From the NCBI GenBank assembly GCA_016223105.1, contig JACRPR010000120.1, forward strand, positions 1-34,020: DNA of 34,020 nucleotides, read 5' to 3'. Positions within the stretch are counted from its first letter, which is position 1; each line of letters starts with the position of its first letter. This stretch comes from Chloroflexota bacterium. Lineage in GTDB: Bacteria; Chloroflexota; Anaerolineae; UBA4142. The position numbers and the translations under genes are program-made. Of this stretch, positions 23,559 through 31,120 are shown piece after piece. The notes beneath the pieces are model-generated. The model worked only from the letters and a program-made list of their open reading frames with translations. It was not told the DNA's origin and did no database searches.

Positions 23559-25243
23559 ACCAGCCCAAGTCGTTTTGGAACCCCGCGCTCAAACTCGGCA
23601 TTATCGGCGGCATTGCTGTTGTGTTTATCGCGCTCCTGGGAATGATCGAAGCATTCGCGACGCGCGATATTATCGCCGACGTGATTGATATGGGACGCGT
23701 CCTGGTGTTCATTTCATTTTTCATGACCGGTCATTTCGCGATTGCGCGCAAGTCGGGCGCGGCATCCATCGAAAATGTTCTGCAAGCCGGCGTCGCCGGT
23801 CTCGTCAGCGCGGCGTTTCTCGCCGCGTTGATGTGGCTGTTGAGCGCGATGCCAACAATGCGCGCGGTGTTTGTCAACGCGACGCCGGTGTTGCTCAAAA
23901 CATTATTATTCGGACTCGACATTACGATCGCTTCGATCGGTTTACTCGCGCTCGGCGCGGCAGTCGGCGCGTTGCCGGCGGGGTTGCGCTTCCTCCCCGA
24001 ATCGCCGCGGCGCGCGTTGATCCGCGCAAGCACCTGGGTCATTCTAGTCGGATTGCTACAGGAGCTACTGGTCGTTACGTTCAAGACTACCGAGTCACTG
24101 CAAGGGTTGGCGACTTTGCTCTTTGCGAAAACCGGGCTCTCGATTGCCGGCGCGGTGATTGTGTTTGTCTTAATCGTCGCGTTTGAACTCTGGCGCGACC
24201 GCTATGGCAAAACCGTCCGCGTGCGCTATGACCACCTGCCGACGATACAACGCCGCGCGACGAACGGCGTTATACTTTTGAGCCTGCTCGCGATCCTGCT
24301 CGCCTTGCCTTCGATCCTGGGATTGTTCTTTAGCGAAGTGCTGGTCCAAGTCGGACTCTACGTGTTGATGGGGCTGGGCTTGAACATTGTCGTCGGCTTT
24401 GCCGGCTTGCTCGACCTCGGCTATGTCGCGTTTTTCGCGATTGGCGCGTACACCGTCGGCATCCTCACCTCCACCTCAACGGAAATCGCGTTCGCCGGCG
24501 GACTGCCCTTCTGGGTCGGTTTGCCCATCGCGATTGCAATAGCGGCATTTGCCGGGCTCGTTCTCGGTGTGCCGGTGCTCAAAGTGCGCGGCGATTATCT
24601 CGCGATTGTTACGCTCGGTTTCGGCGAGATCATCCGTCTGCTCGCACTCTCCGATTTTTTGAAACCGTACTTTGCCGGCGCGCGTGGACTCGAACTGATT
24701 CCGAAACCGTTTATCGGATCGTTCGAGCTGGATGGTCCGCAACAGTTGTACTATGTATTGTTGGTCGGATGCGTGATCGTTGCGTTCATCTCGCTCCGGC
24801 TAAAAACGTCGCGCGTCGGACGCGCGTGGATGGCAATGCGCGAAGATGAGGATGTCGCGCAAGCGATGGGCATCAACCTGGTCGCGACGAAATTGCTGGC
24901 GTTCGCGATGGGCGCATCGTTCGCCGGCATCGGCGGCGCGATCAACGCGAGCAAACTCGCGATCATTTATCCGCACAGCATGAACCTGCTCGTTTCGATC
25001 AACGTGCTTGCGCTGATCATCATCGGTGGAATGGGCAGTATTCCCGGCGTGATCGTCGGCGCGCTCGTGCTGGTCGGCTTGCCGGAACTGTTGCGCGAGT
25101 TTGCGGATTTTCGATTGCTCGTCTACGGCGCCGTCCTGGTGTTGATGATGCTCGTGCGCCCCGAAGGTCTCTTGCCCGAAGCGCGGCGCGCGCTGGAACT
25201 CGAAGAATTTAAGGAAGAAGAAAAGGCAACGAGCGCGGCATAG
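23555..25243 (+). CDS. livM: Branched-chain amino-acid ABC transporter permease LivM with long N-terminal membrane extension
   Basis: A 562-aa permease; ordinary LivM is roughly 300-420 aa. The conserved core starts near residue 255 with YVLMGLGLNIVVGFAGLLDL, followed by GYVAFFAIGAYTVGILT, VLKVRGDYLAIVTLGFGEI and the coupling loop GRAWMAMREDEDVAQAMGIN. It ends VRPEGLLPE. The first 240 residues contain about five additional TM helices with no motif I recognise, and a basic loop (FELWRDRYGKTVRVRYDHL) joins them to the core. The start overlaps the livH stop. It completes the Liv transporter with livG and livF upstream. Confidence 0.93.
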   Translation: MNQPKSFWNPALKLGIIGGIAVVFIALLGMIEAFATRDIIADVIDMGRVLVFISFFMTGHFAIARKSGAASIENVLQAGVAGLVSAAFLAALMWLLSAMPTMRAVFVNATPVLLKTLLFGLDITIASIGLLALGAAVGALPAGLRFLPESPRRALIRASTWVILVGLLQELLVVTFKTTESLQGLATLLFAKTGLSIAGAVIVFVLIVAFELWRDRYGKTVRVRYDHLPTIQRRATNGVILLSLLAILLALPSILGLFFSEVLVQVGLYVLMGLGLNIVVGFAGLLDLGYVAFFAIGAYTVGILTSTSTEIAFAGGLPFWVGLPIAIAIAAFAGLVLGVPVLKVRGDYLAIVTLGFGEIIRLLALSDFLKPYFAGARGLELIPKPFIGSFELDGPQQLYYVLLVGCVIVAFISLRLKTSRVGRAWMAMREDEDVAQAMGINLVATKLLAFAMGASFAGIGGAINASKLAIIYPHSMNLLVSINVLALIIIGGMGSIPGVIVGALVLVGLPELLREFADFRLLVYGAVLVLMMLVRPEGLLPEARRALELEEFKEEEKATSAA

Positions 25244-25259
25244 ATAGAAAGAAGGTCAA

Positions 25260-25913
25260 ATGACAATCAATCTCGCGCCCGCGCCCGGCGACGCTACGCG
25301 GCTCAAAATGAGTTACGAAGAATTTCTCGCCTGGGCGGACGAGGATGTGCACGCGGAATGGGTCAACGGAGAGGTCACTGTCGAAATGCCAGCAAAAGAA
25401 ATCCACCAAAACATTGTCGAGTTTTTGCATCACATATTGGATCTCTTTGCACGTTTGCTCAACCTGGGTCGCGTGCACACCGCGCCGTTCGAGATGCGCG
25501 TGCTAGCAGATGGTCCCGCGCGCGAACCCGATCTGTTGTTCGTCGCGAATGAAAACCTGGAACGCTTAAACAATGATCGGCTGGTTGGACCGGCGGATTT
25601 GATCGTCGAAGTAATTTCCAGCGACAGCGTGTATCGCGATCGCGTGGACAAGTTTGAAGAGTACGAAGCCGGCGGCATCCGCGAATACTGGATCGTGGAT
25701 CCGCGTCCCGGCAAACAGCGCGCGGATTTTTGGGTGTTGGATGCAAACGGTCGCTATCGCACCGGCGAGATCAAAGACGGCATTTATCGTTCGACCGTGT
25801 TGCCCGGCTTTTGGTTGCGCGTCGAATGGTTGATCGTCGAAACTTTGCCCGACCCGCTCGCGACGTTGGCGCAGATCGTCGGCAAAGAAAAAATCATCGC
25901 GGCGTTGGGATAA
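25260..25913 (+). CDS. Uma2 family (DUF820) PD-(D/E)xK nuclease-like protein, copy 1
   Basis: A 217-aa Uma2 protein. After MSYEEFLAWADEDVHAEWVNGEV come the restriction-endonuclease-fold residues: PDLLFV (Asp), DLIVEVIS (Glu) and the DKFEEYEAGGIREYWIVDP segment with the active-site Lys. These proteins are very abundant in Chloroflexota and Cyanobacteria. They are predicted nucleases without an established cellular role. It begins 16 nt after livM and is followed 15 nt later by a second, divergent copy. Confidence 0.88.
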   Translation: MTINLAPAPGDATRLKMSYEEFLAWADEDVHAEWVNGEVTVEMPAKEIHQNIVEFLHHILDLFARLLNLGRVHTAPFEMRVLADGPAREPDLLFVANENLERLNNDRLVGPADLIVEVISSDSVYRDRVDKFEEYEAGGIREYWIVDPRPGKQRADFWVLDANGRYRTGEIKDGIYRSTVLPGFWLRVEWLIVETLPDPLATLAQIVGKEKIIAALG

Positions 25914-25928
25914 ATTCACAAAACAAGT

Positions 25929-26663
25929 ATGGCAATGCAAACCCTCGAGATCGTTCCACCAATCGAAAAATCCGCGCGGCGCAAACATCGGCTCGCACAA
26001 ATTCCACCACTTGAAACCGGCGATTGTTTGACGCGCCCGGAATTTGAGCGACGCTATACCGCGTACCCCGAAGATAAGAAAGCAGAACTCATTGAAGGAG
26101 TCGTCTATGTGGCATCGCCGGTCCATCATACCGGTCACGGCAAACCGCACGGTCTGATCCTGGGTTGGCTCACTACGTTTTGCGCGGCGACGCCGGGTGT
26201 TGACTGGAGCGACAACGCGACCGTCCGACTTGATTTTGATAACGAAGTGCAACCCGACGCGCTTTTACGGATCGAGCCAAGCGTTGGGGGACATTCGACA
26301 ATTGGTGTAAATGACTATATCGAAGGCGCGCCAGAATTGGTGATCGAAATCGCGGCGACGAGCGCAACGATTGATCTCGCCGACAAGATGAAAGCGTATC
26401 GGCGCAACGGCGTGCAAGAGTACGCGGTGTGGCAAACGTACGATGAACGCTTCGACTGGTTTCGTTTGAGTGAAGGCGAGTACGTTCCGATCCAAGAAGA
26501 CGCGGACGGCATAATGAATAGCCAGGTCTTTCCCGGCTTGCGGCTCGCGGTAACGAAATTACTCGATGGCGATCTCGCGGGTGTGTTGGCGGAATTGCAA
26601 AATGGATTGGCAAGCGCGGAACACACCGCGTTTGTCGAACAACTAAAACAACCATCTCGATAA
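25929..26663 (+). CDS. Uma2 family (DUF820) PD-(D/E)xK nuclease-like protein, copy 2
   Basis: A 244-aa Uma2 protein with a longer N-terminus (LETGDCLTRPEFERRYTAYP). The catalytic-core pattern is EVQPDALLRI (Asp), ELVIEIAATSATIDLADKMK (Glu and Lys) and RRNGVQEYAVWQT. It keeps the H-H-T-G-H-G-K-P-H segment seen in many Uma2 members. It is clearly divergent from the preceding copy, so this is an old pair rather than a recent tandem duplication. Function unknown. Confidence 0.87.
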   Translation: MAMQTLEIVPPIEKSARRKHRLAQIPPLETGDCLTRPEFERRYTAYPEDKKAELIEGVVYVASPVHHTGHGKPHGLILGWLTTFCAATPGVDWSDNATVRLDFDNEVQPDALLRIEPSVGGHSTIGVNDYIEGAPELVIEIAATSATIDLADKMKAYRRNGVQEYAVWQTYDERFDWFRLSEGEYVPIQEDADGIMNSQVFPGLRLAVTKLLDGDLAGVLAELQNGLASAEHTAFVEQLKQPSR

Positions 26664-26673
26664 ATCCACGTTG

Positions 26674-26756
26674 GGGTTGGAGTTGAACTCCAACCCTAAT
26701 TTATTTTGTACCGCAAATTTTTAATTTGCGGTGTGGCGCAAATTTTCCAATTTGCG
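26674..26756. repeat. Three consecutive hairpins before the enoyl-CoA hydratase
   Basis: Stem 1 is 26674-26684 with 26686-26696 (GGGTTGGAGTT). Stem 2 is 26711-26719 with 26723-26731 (CCGCAAATT). Stem 3 is 26737-26744 with 26749-26756 (CGCAAATT). Stems 2 and 3 share their core with the hairpins at 6910-6965. They may end the liv/Uma2 transcript. Confidence 0.7.
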
Positions 26757-26770
26757 TTACGGAGGAAAAA

Positions 26771-27547
26771 ATGTCCACAAACAATGTTCTGATCGAAGAC
26801 GCCCTGCCCGCCGTGATCGTTACGATGAATCGCGGCGCGCAACGCAACGCGCTTTCAACCGAGTTGATGCTCGAACTAACGCGCGCGCTCGAAGAGTCAA
26901 GCGCACGCGCGGAATGTCGCGTGATTATTTTGCGCGGCGCGGGTCCCGCATTTTCCGCCGGACACGATCTGCGCGAAATGTTGAATCGCACACTTGAACA
27001 AGAGCGCGAAATTTTCGATGTGTGTACGCGAATGATGAACACGATTCAGCGCGTTCCGCAACCGGTGATCGCGTCCGTGCATGGCATCGCGACCGCGGCG
27101 GGTTGCCAACTCGTCGCGACGTGCGATCTCGCGATCGCGTCCGAGAACGCGAAATTCGCGACGCCCGGCGTCAAGATCGGCTTGTTCTGCTCGACGCCCC
27201 AAGTCGCGTTGAGCCGAAACATCGGTCGCAAGCGCGCGCTCGAAATGTTGCTCACCGGCAAAATGATCGACGCGCAGACCGCCGCCGATTGGGGCTTGGT
27301 CAATCGCGTCGTCCCCGCCGATCAACTCGACGCGACCGTGCTGGAACTCGCGCAACAAATCGCGGCATCATCGCCGCTCACGTTGAAGATCGGCAAGCAC
27401 GCGTTTTACCGGCAGATTGATGAAACCCAGGACGCCGCGTACGAATTGATGGCGCAAACGATGGCGGAAAACGCAATGACGTGCGACGCGCAGGAAGGGA
27501 TGACCGCGTTTGTGGAAAAGCGCGCGCCGGTGTGGAGGGGGAAATGA
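26771..27547 (+). CDS. Enoyl-CoA hydratase/isomerase family protein
   Basis: A 258-aa crotonase-fold protein. The oxyanion-hole segments are GPAFSAGHDLREM and a second stretch from QPVIASVHGIATAAGCQLVA through CDLAIASE. KIGLFCSTPQVALSRNIGRK and ALEMLLTGKMIDAQTAADWG follow as in short-chain enoyl-CoA hydratases. ATG 26771 has GGAGG 5 nt upstream. The two catalytic Glu of mitochondrial ECH are not obvious: the loop near residue 125 reads CSTPQV, as in the ECHDC3-like branch. Specificity is therefore uncertain. It probably serves fatty-acid or branched-chain acid breakdown. Confidence 0.9.
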   Translation: MSTNNVLIEDALPAVIVTMNRGAQRNALSTELMLELTRALEESSARAECRVIILRGAGPAFSAGHDLREMLNRTLEQEREIFDVCTRMMNTIQRVPQPVIASVHGIATAAGCQLVATCDLAIASENAKFATPGVKIGLFCSTPQVALSRNIGRKRALEMLLTGKMIDAQTAADWGLVNRVVPADQLDATVLELAQQIAASSPLTLKIGKHAFYRQIDETQDAAYELMAQTMAENAMTCDAQEGMTAFVEKRAPVWRGK

Positions 27548-27560
27548 CAACGAATTGTAC

Positions 27561-27593
27561 AGACCCGAAGGGTTTTAAAAACCCTTCGGGTCT
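27561..27593 (+). terminator. 15-bp hairpin after the enoyl-CoA hydratase
   Basis: AGACCCGAAGGGTTT (27561-27575) pairs perfectly with 27579-27593, with a 3-nt loop. There is no downstream T-run, but its position after a stop codon and before a new promoter suggests transcription termination. The same ACCCTTCGGG core appears in the livG-livF spacer. Confidence 0.6.
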
Positions 27594-27612
27594 TGATCCA
27601 TCACGGTATTTT

Positions 27613-27640
27613 TTGCGTTTGGCAATTTTGATGCTATGAT
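27613..27640 (+). promoter_or_regulatory. Probable promoter of the coiled-coil/helicase cassette
   Basis: TTGCGT (27613-27618), a 16-nt spacer, then an extended -10 TGC-TATGAT (27632-27640). The -35 is weak and the -10 good. The ATG is 52 nt further on, with GGAGGAG 8 nt before it. Confidence 0.5.
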
Positions 27641-27691
27641 TGGTCTAGTCGCCGAACTGGTTTAATTTCATTGCTCGGAGGAGTCGCTTCA

Positions 27692-30085
27692 ATGGGTATC
27701 TTTGAAGTTGTGCTGATTGCTTCCGCAATTGCTGGTGGTTATTTTGCCATCGCCGGAATCGTTGCCTTGCGCCGCGCGCAAATCACTTTGCGCCAAGCGA
27801 ATGAAACCAATCGCGTTGCCGATCAAAAACTGGGCGCGGCTGAAGAAAAATATCGTCAGGAAAGAGAAGCGCGTCTTTCGTCCGAAGACGCGCTTCGCCG
27901 CGCCGAAAGCAAATTGCAGGAAGCAGAAGAAATTCGTGAACAGGCGCAAGCAGAAATCAGCGCAATGGTGCGCGTGAAAGAACAAGCCGAACAAGAACGC
28001 GACGAGGCGAGAGAACACGCGCGATTAGCCGATGCGCGCATGCAAAGCGCAGAGCAAGCGCGAGTAATTGCAGAGCAGGAACGCGATGCCGCGCTCGCCC
28101 GCGCAGAGCAAGCGACTGCAGATCGCGATAGTGCGATTCAGGCGCGACAGATTGCGGAAGGTGAACGCGACGCGGCAATCCACGCGCGCGAGGATGCGAT
28201 TCGCGCCCAGTCGGACGCAGAATCTGAACGCGACACCGCGATCAATCTTGCGGGGCAGGCAACCCGCGAACGCGACGATACGATCGCGGCGCGAGAAATC
28301 GCTGAAGAAAATTTGCAACGCGCGATTCAAGACAAATTCGCGGCGGATGAACGCGCCCGCGAGTTTGAAGAATTTGCGCGCTTGGCAGATGAAGCCACCC
28401 ACCAGGCAGAGAAGGAACGCGACGCGGCGAAGAATGAAGCGCGTCAGGCGGACGTGCGCGCGCAAAACGCCGAAAAGGCGCGCACACGAGCAGAACAAGA
28501 AACCACCACTGCGAAAGAACAAGCGCGGCTTGCCGAAGAACGCACGCGGCATTTTGAAAATGAAACGCGCTTGGCAAACGAACGCGCGGAGAAAGCAGAT
28601 GAACGCGTTCAACTTGCAGAACGCGAACACGCCGGCGCAAGTGAACACGCGCAACGATTGAGCAAGGAACGCGCCGATGCAATCCAAGCGCGCGACGCGG
28701 CAATTGAACGCGCGCAAACCGCAGACCAGGCGCGAGTGAGAGCGGAGCAAGAGCAAACCGATGCAATCCACGCGCGACAGATTGCAGAACGCGAACGCGA
28801 CGCGGCAATGTACGCGCGCGCAGATGCGATCCGCGCCCAGTCGAACACGGAATCTGAACGCGACACGGCAATCAAACTCGCGGCGCAGACAACCCGCGAA
28901 CGCGACGAAGCAATTGCGGAGCGCATAATCGCTGAAGCAAATTTGCAACGCGTGATCCAAGACAAACTCGCGGCGGATGAACGCGCACGCGAGTTTGAAG
29001 AATTTGCGCGATTGGCAAATGAAAACACACGAAAGGTGGAAGAAGAACGCGACATCGCGCGTGAGCAAGCGCGCGTTGCAAATGAACGTACACAACACAC
29101 CGAAGAATTGCAGAAGCAAGCCGAAGATGCGCGCGATGTGGCAATCAAAGATCGCGACACCGCGCGTGAGCAAACTCAGCGCGCCGAAGAGTTGCAAAAG
29201 CAAGCCGAGCAAGAACGTGATGTGGCAAGAGAGAAAAATCAGGTTTTCAAAGCAACTCAACGCGCAATAAAACGGAAGAAAAAATGTATCGCTCCTGAAA
29301 ATCGAAAAGGAGCGCGCGGCAAATACAAACACCACCCCATCGTAAAGTTTGCGCCACGCGCGCCTAAACCCGAAATCGTTTGTCAGGACAAGAATCACGA
29401 ATGGGCACTGGGCATCGAATTGTCAGATGACTTTTTGAATAGTAATGCCGAACCGCAGGTATATCAAGATGATTCGCCTCTGGAGCAAATGAGTGATCTC
29501 TGGCTGTTGGGGAAATTGCAAGGCGCGATCAAAGTCCATTCTGCCGAGAAATCTTGGACGACCGTACTTGATGACCGCGAGAATGGTTATTTCATCTTCA
29601 AACTGAATGGTTACGATTTGCGTCACGGAACACGTGTAAGCGCAATTTATAAAGGCGCGTACCTGGTTGTTGTACCGGAAGACTGGGATCGCGTGGACGA
29701 GAATATTGGCTCTGCTCCCGAAGCCGTCTCAATTGACGGATATCTCGCGCATTATTACGTTATTGATCAAATAACTAAAATCGCATTTCGTACACCCGAT
29801 GGAAAGCGAATTGAGATCGCGCAAAGCACACTTCAGTTTGACTTGATTGGAAATTGCCTTCCCGACGCGGACGAGGAAAATGGACTTTTATTTGGCGCGA
29901 CACTTCCACTCATTCGTGCGGCAAACCTGGATACTTGGCATAAGGTCAAAACAATTGTAGTGGGTGAAGAAGGACGCGAACGAAAAAATTGGCAAACCAT
30001 CAAACTCACTCCAAATAAAACCGAATTAAAAATGGACTTGCCACCCGAAATCGCGCAATGGCAAGCATCATGGTTTTTTGTTTGA
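27692..30085 (+). CDS. Membrane-anchored long coiled-coil protein (N-terminal part of an interrupted gene)
   Basis: A 797-aa product from ATG 27692. One TM helix at about residues 4-26 is followed by about 500 residues of uninterrupted Ala/Arg/Glu coiled coil built from repeats such as RAEQERDAAI. It contains an internal duplication (residues about 147-245 and 357-455). A basic stretch (KRKKKCIAPENRKGARG) then leads to a globular, Trp/aromatic-rich domain of about 240 residues (HEWALGIELSDDFLNS, GYDLRHGTRVSAIYKGAYLV). The frame ends in TGA at 30083 but the same frame continues with plausible protein sequence (FYDANDQLIESTDFRF). I read the stop as an interruption of a longer gene ending at 31107. 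Family not recognised. Confidence 0.85.
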   Translation: MGIFEVVLIASAIAGGYFAIAGIVALRRAQITLRQANETNRVADQKLGAAEEKYRQEREARLSSEDALRRAESKLQEAEEIREQAQAEISAMVRVKEQAEQERDEAREHARLADARMQSAEQARVIAEQERDAALARAEQATADRDSAIQARQIAEGERDAAIHAREDAIRAQSDAESERDTAINLAGQATRERDDTIAAREIAEENLQRAIQDKFAADERAREFEEFARLADEATHQAEKERDAAKNEARQADVRAQNAEKARTRAEQETTTAKEQARLAEERTRHFENETRLANERAEKADERVQLAEREHAGASEHAQRLSKERADAIQARDAAIERAQTADQARVRAEQEQTDAIHARQIAERERDAAMYARADAIRAQSNTESERDTAIKLAAQTTRERDEAIAERIIAEANLQRVIQDKLAADERAREFEEFARLANENTRKVEEERDIAREQARVANERTQHTEELQKQAEDARDVAIKDRDTAREQTQRAEELQKQAEQERDVAREKNQVFKATQRAIKRKKKCIAPENRKGARGKYKHHPIVKFAPRAPKPEIVCQDKNHEWALGIELSDDFLNSNAEPQVYQDDSPLEQMSDLWLLGKLQGAIKVHSAEKSWTTVLDDRENGYFIFKLNGYDLRHGTRVSAIYKGAYLVVVPEDWDRVDENIGSAPEAVSIDGYLAHYYVIDQITKIAFRTPDGKRIEIAQSTLQFDLIGNCLPDADEENGLLFGATLPLIRAANLDTWHKVKTIVVGEEGRERKNWQTIKLTPNKTELKMDLPPEIAQWQASWFFV

Positions 30086-30352
30086 TTCTACGATGCAAAC
30101 GATCAACTGATTGAAAGCACCGATTTCCGGTTTGCGCGTGGATTGAGTGAGATCCGAATTGATCAAGCATCAGCATGCCCAGAGGAGAGTGGACATTCAG
30201 CGACATCCGTCGAGTTCCATCATTCAGCCGAATGTGTTATTGAGCCACCATCAAGTATTGAAACGGTAATCTCGAACAATATGACTCTTGCCGAAATTCC
30301 TCCCACCGCTACGTTCGAGCAAACGAGCCAGTTCAAATCACAATCTTGGTAG
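30086..30352 (+). pseudogene. In-frame continuation of the coiled-coil gene after the internal TGA
   Basis: 88 sense codons in the same frame as the gene at 27692, from FYDANDQLIESTDFRF through IEPPSSIETVI and NNMTLAEIPPTATFEQ to TAG 30350. From about 30318 the family-like reading shifts to the next frame (NEPVQITILVARIWWAVG). Adding one A to the AAA run in GAGCAAACGAG joins it to the ORF ending at 31107. It has no ribosome site or convincing start of its own. Confidence 0.7.
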
Positions 30353-31107
30353 CAAGAATTTGGTGGGCAGTTGGAACAGTGAACACAACGCCGGCTGATT
30401 CGGAATGGGTTGACCAACCACTTGCGTTGACCCGCGCCGATTTTGACGCAACCTCTGACAAGGTGATGTGGATTCGTTTGCCCAAGCCGCGTTGGACTGG
30501 TGCAGTCCAGATTGGATTCGCTCATGAAACTGCGCGATCACTAACACCTCAAGTCACGGAACAAACTGTATGTGAATCGTTGCGTGTGTTTGAGGGTAGC
30601 GAGTCGCTTCGGCGAATTGGCGAGTCGCGCTTTATTGTCCAGGTGGAGGGTGCAGATGCGACACTCGCCCGTGTTCGCGTTCAAGCGAAATGCAAGTTCT
30701 GTAATTTCGTGGCAGATTCAACGGCAGATATTCAGAGACATATCGAGTCGCAACATTTAAATACAATTTTTTGCCCGTTAGAATATGCCGAGTACATCAA
30801 GCGAAATCCGAAGCTTCCAACCCGCATTGGAGTTTGCACTCAACCGTCTTGTACTTTTGTCGCTCACGAGTATCCACCGCAACGTCTGAGTGACATCATG
30901 AGTAGCCACACACACGCAGAGAAGCATGCACACACTTCTTACAGAGAGCTGACAAAAATCGAAGACATACGCGCCCAATTTCCAAATCTGATCCCAGATA
31001 TTCGCAAATGCAAACTGTGCGACTGGGAGAAAGAAAAGCCGTCAAAGGAAGATTTGCTTCGCCATCTGAAAGAAAACCATCCCACTGCTCTCTACAAACT
31101 CGATTGA
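30346..31107 (+). CDS. C2H2 zinc-finger-containing C-terminal part of the coiled-coil gene
   Basis: The open frame actually enters near 30320; TTG 30346 is only the first nominal start and has no ribosome site. Residues 1-65 (RIWWAVGTVNTTPADSEW, LPKPRWTGAVQIGF) are beta-rich. Then come C2H2-type fingers: C116-x2-C119-x12-H132-x4-H137, a degenerate C164-x4-C169 with H188/H190/H194, and C222-x2-C225-x14-H240-x4-H245. Such fingers are rare in bacteria and suggest nucleic-acid or protein binding. With the upstream pieces it restores a protein of about 1138 residues. It stops 13 nt before the helicase ATG, so the two form an operon. Confidence 0.8.
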   Translation: MVARIWWAVGTVNTTPADSEWVDQPLALTRADFDATSDKVMWIRLPKPRWTGAVQIGFAHETARSLTPQVTEQTVCESLRVFEGSESLRRIGESRFIVQVEGADATLARVRVQAKCKFCNFVADSTADIQRHIESQHLNTIFCPLEYAEYIKRNPKLPTRIGVCTQPSCTFVAHEYPPQRLSDIMSSHTHAEKHAHTSYRELTKIEDIRAQFPNLIPDIRKCKLCDWEKEKPSKEDLLRHLKENHPTALYKLD

Positions 31108-31120
31108 GGAGTCATCCAAC

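Noticed and set aside
25260..26663. The two Uma2 genes as a recent tandem duplication or a toxin-antitoxin pair
   Set aside because: Their sequences are too divergent for recent duplication, and both are predicted nucleases with no antitoxin-like partner.
28131..29055. CRISPR-like periodic repeats
   Set aside because: The periodicity comes from heptad coiled-coil coding repeats in frame. There are no constant repeats with unique spacers anywhere in the window.
28025..29398. A 457-codon open frame on the minus strand opposite the coiled coil
   Set aside because: It arises because the sense strand uses a narrow set of Ala/Arg/Glu codons. The predicted product is low-complexity Cys/Phe/Arg-rich with no ribosome site and no domain.
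30083..30085. Selenocysteine or a reassigned TGA codon
   Set aside because: No SECIS-like hairpin is evident after the codon, the residue context is not a redox motif, and many genes here end properly at TGA.
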